A DNA stretch of 64,000 bases. It comes from Chloroflexota bacterium (GTDB taxonomy: Bacteria; Chloroflexota; Limnocylindria; Limnocylindrales; CSP1-4). The stretch lies in the NCBI GenBank assembly GCA_021783095.1, contig JAJXUG010000015.1:16080-80079 (forward strand), in the 5' to 3' direction. The position numbers and the translations under genes are program-made. Positions 61,170-64,000 of this stretch are shown in pieces. The stretch's first letter is position 1; the number at the start of each line of letters is the position of its first letter. The notes beneath the pieces were generated by a model. That model saw only the letters and a program-made list of their open reading frames with translations. It did not search any database and had not been told where the DNA came from.

Positions 61170-62602
61170 CGAGCCGATCCCCGAAGGCCGCACGGGCGCG
61201 GCTCGGCGACGTCGCCGAGCGCCTCACCGCCGGTCCCCGGTGGCGGTTCACGTCGGCGGTGCTCGCTGGCGTCGTCCTGTCCATCCCCTTCGTGTTCGGC
61301 GGCCCGACGCCCTTCGGCAACCTCACGGCCGGCGAGGTCACGGCGGCCGCCTTCGCGGGGCTCCTGCTGGGATGGCTCCTGCTCGACCGGATGGCCGCGC
61401 GCCGCGTGCCGACCCCGGCCATGGCCGTCGTCGTCGCGGCCGTGACCGCGCTGCTCGGGCTCGGCGCGCTGCTGGCCCTCCGCGATCCGGGCGTGGGGCG
61501 CGATGCGGCGCCCTTCGTCCTGCTCGGCCTCGTCGTCGGCGGGCTGGTCCGCGGGGCGGCAGACCGCCGTCGCGCCATGGGATCGCTCGTGGCCCTGGCG
61601 ACGTTGGCCTCCTGGATCGCCTACGACGCAGCGATGCTCCCCTATCGGCCGCTGCGCGACATCCACCTCTACCTCGGGGCGGGCAGGACGATCCTGAGCG
61701 GGGCGTCCCCGTACCTCGACGCCAAGATGACTCCGGTCACCAGCTCTGACCAGCTGCCGTTCGTGTACCCGCCCCTGACCGCGCCGCTCTTCGCCGCCCT
61801 CGCCGCCCTCCCGCGGCCGCTGGCCGACGCCCTCTGGGTGGGCGGGTCGGTGGCGGCGGTGGTGGCCGCGTTCTGGCTGCTCGGCGTCCGCGGGCGCTGG
61901 CTGCTCCTGCTCATGGCCTGGCCTGCACCGGCGGTCGGGATCGTGGTGGGGAACGTCGCGTCGTTCGCCTTCCTGCTGTACGCGCTCGGGTACCGGTTCG
62001 GGCCGGCGATCGTCCTCAGCGGGGTGTTCAAGATCCAGTCAGCCATCCCCGCCCTCTGGCTCGTGCGCGAGCGGCGCTGGCGGTCGATCGTCGTCGGCGT
62101 GGCCGCGGTGGCCGCCCTGACGGTGGTCGCCCTGCCATTCATGGGCCCGCACGCGTGGGTGGACTGGGTGAGGGGCCTCCGCTACTTCCAGCAGAGCTTC
62201 GCCAGGTTCCCGGGCATCCAGGGCGATTCGCTGACCCGCTGGTACGGCCCGGTGGTCGCTGCCGTGGCGTCGGTCATCGCCATCGGGTACGCGCTGCTGC
62301 GAGGTGGTCGGAACGGGCTGGCCCGGCTCGGCCTCGCCTCGGTCGTCGCGTCGCCGACGCTGTACTTCCACGGGCTGTCGGTCCTCCTCGCCGGATCGCT
62401 CGCGCTGGGGCCGGAGTTGCTGTGGTTCGTGCTTGGCCTCGGCCCGTGGTCGCACGTGACGATCTGGCTGACCGTCGCGCTGGTCGCGCTTGCCCTGCTT
62501 AGATCCGGTCGGGAGCTGGAACTGCCAGGCGACCTCTCGCCTGCACGCGCGTTCATCCACCCAGCCGCTCGCTCGGGGCAGGTCTGGCCCGTGGAGCCGT
62601 GA
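61166..62602 (+). CDS. GT87-like (DUF2029) polyprenol-phosphate mannosyltransferase
   Basis: A 478-residue protein with about 11-12 transmembrane helices. DIHLYLGAGRTILSGASPYLD followed by FVYPPLTAPLFAAL is the first-loop D...Y.PP signature of the GT87 family (PimE-like mannosyltransferases of GT-C fold). Later FKIQSAIPALWL and SFARFPGIQGDS fit too. It probably adds a sugar, donated by a polyprenyl phosphate, to a lipid or protein on the outer face. The TTG start at 61166 is coupled to the short upstream ORF; GTG 61118 in the same frame would read through the -10 box. Confidence 0.78.
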   Translation: MTSRSPKAARARLGDVAERLTAGPRWRFTSAVLAGVVLSIPFVFGGPTPFGNLTAGEVTAAAFAGLLLGWLLLDRMAARRVPTPAMAVVVAAVTALLGLGALLALRDPGVGRDAAPFVLLGLVVGGLVRGAADRRRAMGSLVALATLASWIAYDAAMLPYRPLRDIHLYLGAGRTILSGASPYLDAKMTPVTSSDQLPFVYPPLTAPLFAALAALPRPLADALWVGGSVAAVVAAFWLLGVRGRWLLLLMAWPAPAVGIVVGNVASFAFLLYALGYRFGPAIVLSGVFKIQSAIPALWLVRERRWRSIVVGVAAVAALTVVALPFMGPHAWVDWVRGLRYFQQSFARFPGIQGDSLTRWYGPVVAAVASVIAIGYALLRGGRNGLARLGLASVVASPTLYFHGLSVLLAGSLALGPELLWFVLGLGPWSHVTIWLTVALVALALLRSGRELELPGDLSPARAFIHPAARSGQVWPVEP

Positions 62603-62723
62603 CGGACCTTCTGGCCGGGTCCCTCCTCCTCCGGGACTCGCTCGCCCGCCCTGCGGACTCCTCCCGCCTCGCGCCTCTTACCGGCGCCGAGGTCGGCCTG
62701 GGCACGGGCGCGAGGGGCGGCTC

Positions 62724-63800
62724 GTGACGCTGCACGCGGCGCGGCCATTCCTCATCGCCGCCGTCGTCCTCGTGGTTTTGGGCGTTGTGGCCTACCTCGG
62801 CCGGGCGAGGTTGCGCGGCCCGCTGGCGGAGGCTGCTCGGCTGCTCGCCTCCGTGCGGAGCTCCATCGGCGAGGCGCGCCTCCACACGGCCGGGCAGGTC
62901 GCCCTGGCCCTGTGGTTCGCCTACTGGGCCGCCGACACGATCTCGACGCTGGCTCGCCAGAAGGCGCCGTTCGGGCAGGACATCCGCATCTACTACCGCG
63001 CCACGCAGCTGTGGCTCCACGGCAGCGACCCGTGGGCGGCATCGGTTCAGGTCGGCTCGCACGCGTTCTCCTACGCCGGGTCACCGGCGACCACGATCAT
63101 CCTCGCGCCGAGCGCGCTCCTGAGCGAGGGCCAGTTCACGGCCCTGTGGATCGCGCTGAGCACCGTCTGCGCCGTGTGGATCGTCCGCCGCCTCGGGCTC
63201 CCGATCTGGTGGCTCCTGTTCGCCCCTACCGTCGAGGCCATCTGGTCGGGCAACCCGCAGGTGGTGGTGCTCGCGCTGCTGCTCGCCGGGTCGGGTCGCC
63301 TCGGGCCGATCGCGGATACGGCCGCGGTTGCGCTCAAGGTCTACGCCGGGGTCCCGCTGCTGGGCGAGCGGTCGATCCGGCGGGTGCTGGCCGCCAGCGC
63401 CTTCACGGTCGCCACCTTCCTGATCGCGCCGGGCCTGTGGCTCGACTACCTCCGGTCGTTCGGGTCGATCTCGGCCAGGCTCGCCGCGGAATCACTACGT
63501 GGCTTCAGCGCCTTCTACTACCCCCTGCTGCTGGTCCCGGTCGCCATCGCGATCGCCCTCATGTGGCGCCGCGATCGGCGGGTCGCCGCATGGCTGGCGG
63601 TGCCTGCCCTGTGGCCGGCAAGCGAGTTCCACTACTCCACGTTCGCGATGCCGGTGATGTCGCCGATCCTGGCGGTCCTGCTGGTCATTCGGAGGCAGCA
63701 GCTGCCGCCCGTGGTCATCTTGTTCGACATCGCGTGGCGACTCGGTGGCGGCCCCCTGCGCAGGCGAGTGTCGGCGTGGCTCCAGCAGCCGACCGGGTAG
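62724..63800 (+). CDS. GT87-like membrane glycosyltransferase
   Basis: A 358-residue protein with about ten transmembrane helices, shorter than its neighbour. GQDIRIYYRATQLWLHGSDPW, then FSYAGSPATTIILAP, correspond to the D...Y...P first loop of GT87; LKVYAGVPLLGERS lies later. It follows the other GT87-like gene by 121 bases in the same direction and may act in the same pathway. Start GTG 62724, with AGGGGCGG upstream. Confidence 0.75.
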   Translation: MTLHAARPFLIAAVVLVVLGVVAYLGRARLRGPLAEAARLLASVRSSIGEARLHTAGQVALALWFAYWAADTISTLARQKAPFGQDIRIYYRATQLWLHGSDPWAASVQVGSHAFSYAGSPATTIILAPSALLSEGQFTALWIALSTVCAVWIVRRLGLPIWWLLFAPTVEAIWSGNPQVVVLALLLAGSGRLGPIADTAAVALKVYAGVPLLGERSIRRVLAASAFTVATFLIAPGLWLDYLRSFGSISARLAAESLRGFSAFYYPLLLVPVAIAIALMWRRDRRVAAWLAVPALWPASEFHYSTFAMPVMSPILAVLLVIRRQQLPPVVILFDIAWRLGGGPLRRRVSAWLQQPTG

Positions 63801-63824
63801 CGCCCTGTCAAGCCCTTCGGCCCG

Positions 63825-64000
63825 TCAGGCCGCGCCGGCCTCGCGCGTGCCCGCGCGGGGCTGCAGCCTCGGTGAGCGCCGGAGGCCCGTGCGGTGGAGC
63901 AGGTAGCGGCCCACGACGCGCAGGGTCGAGAGCCCGTACACCACGCTGCGCCGGAAGCCGACCGAGCTCGCCTCGTCGAAGTAGCGGGTGGGGACCGCGA
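63825..64000 (-). CDS. C-terminal end of a family 2 glycosyltransferase (runs off the window)
   Basis: The minus strand from the window edge reads VPTRYFDEASSVGFRRSVVY, GLSTLRVVGRYLLHRTGLRR and a basic tail to a TGA at 63825. RYFDEASS-[IV]-x-FRRSVxYG is the conserved end of GT2 dolichol-phosphate-type glycosyltransferases. Such an enzyme would make the polyprenyl-phosphate sugar donor that the GT87-like proteins next to it need. Only the last ~58 residues are present. Confidence 0.75.
   Translation of the reverse strand, partial: AVPTRYFDEASSVGFRRSVVYGLSTLRVVGRYLLHRTGLRRSPRLQPRAGTREAGAA

Overview
The window is a very GC-rich (about 70% by eye), densely coded bacterial chromosome segment. Start and stop codons overlap constantly (ATGA, GTGA, TTGA). 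The housekeeping set (gyrB-parB-parA with a parS site, mreD-mrdA-rodA, rplU-rpmA-rpmE), the F420-type enzymes, lysine 2,3-aminomutase and a PduO-type cobalamin adenosyltransferase fit a Gram-positive-like, high-GC lineage. My best guess is Chloroflexota (Limnocylindria-like), with Actinomycetota as the alternative. This is inferred from gene content, not from any search.

Layout. (1) 0-12.3 kb is conserved core. A minus-strand operon runs parA-parB-gyrB-thioesterase-AlkD-like. After parS come mreD-mrdA-rodA for cell elongation, a J-domain protein, a DUF2344 protein and the L21/L27/L31 ribosomal genes. (2) 12.4-26.4 kb holds an F420-type nitroreductase, an ABC exporter whose ATPase is fused to a PLDc_N membrane segment, an SdpI-like/ArsR pair, a FabL-like reductase and ribokinase. 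It also carries a compact redox operon (ferric-reductase-like membrane protein, two coiled-coil tail-anchored proteins, ApbE flavin transferase), a DsbA-like protein, a CrtC/AttH-like lipoprotein and an MMPL transporter. (3) 26.6-33.6 kb holds a KamA-type aminomutase, then a zone of decay: an ABC ATPase missing its N-terminal half, a frameshifted GNAT gene and a pabB with its middle deleted. Between them are an intact P1 peptidase gene containing a second parS-like site, and an intact pabC-like gene.

(4) 33.6-45.4 kb is an accessory belt: VapBC, DinB, an OmdA-family protein, a large PLD-helicase-DUF3427 protein, an AbiE-like nucleotidyltransferase toxin-antitoxin pair and an XRE-HTH/PD-(D/E)xK protein. 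Three of these modules are each bracketed by a pair of near-identical 123-128 bp direct repeats. This is the most unusual structure in the window. (5) 45.4-52.4 kb holds an Fe-S assembly factor, cobalamin adenosyltransferase, a Bax inhibitor-1 family protein, a 1323-residue GAF/GGDEF/GGDEF/EAL protein and an F420-reductase-like protein. (6) 52.4-64 kb is envelope and secretion: a truncated sedolisin, membrane glycosyltransferases, an RDD protein, a secreted caspase-fold-like protein with a perfect 381-bp tandem duplication, a TetR/SRPBCC divergent pair with a clear operator, a GYD protein, two GT87-like proteins and the end of a GT2 gene.

Regulation. About ten genes have a TANNNT-type -10 box (one is GACAAT) ending 6-9 bases before the start codon, with no Shine-Dalgarno sequence between. 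This predicts frequent leaderless transcription in this genome.
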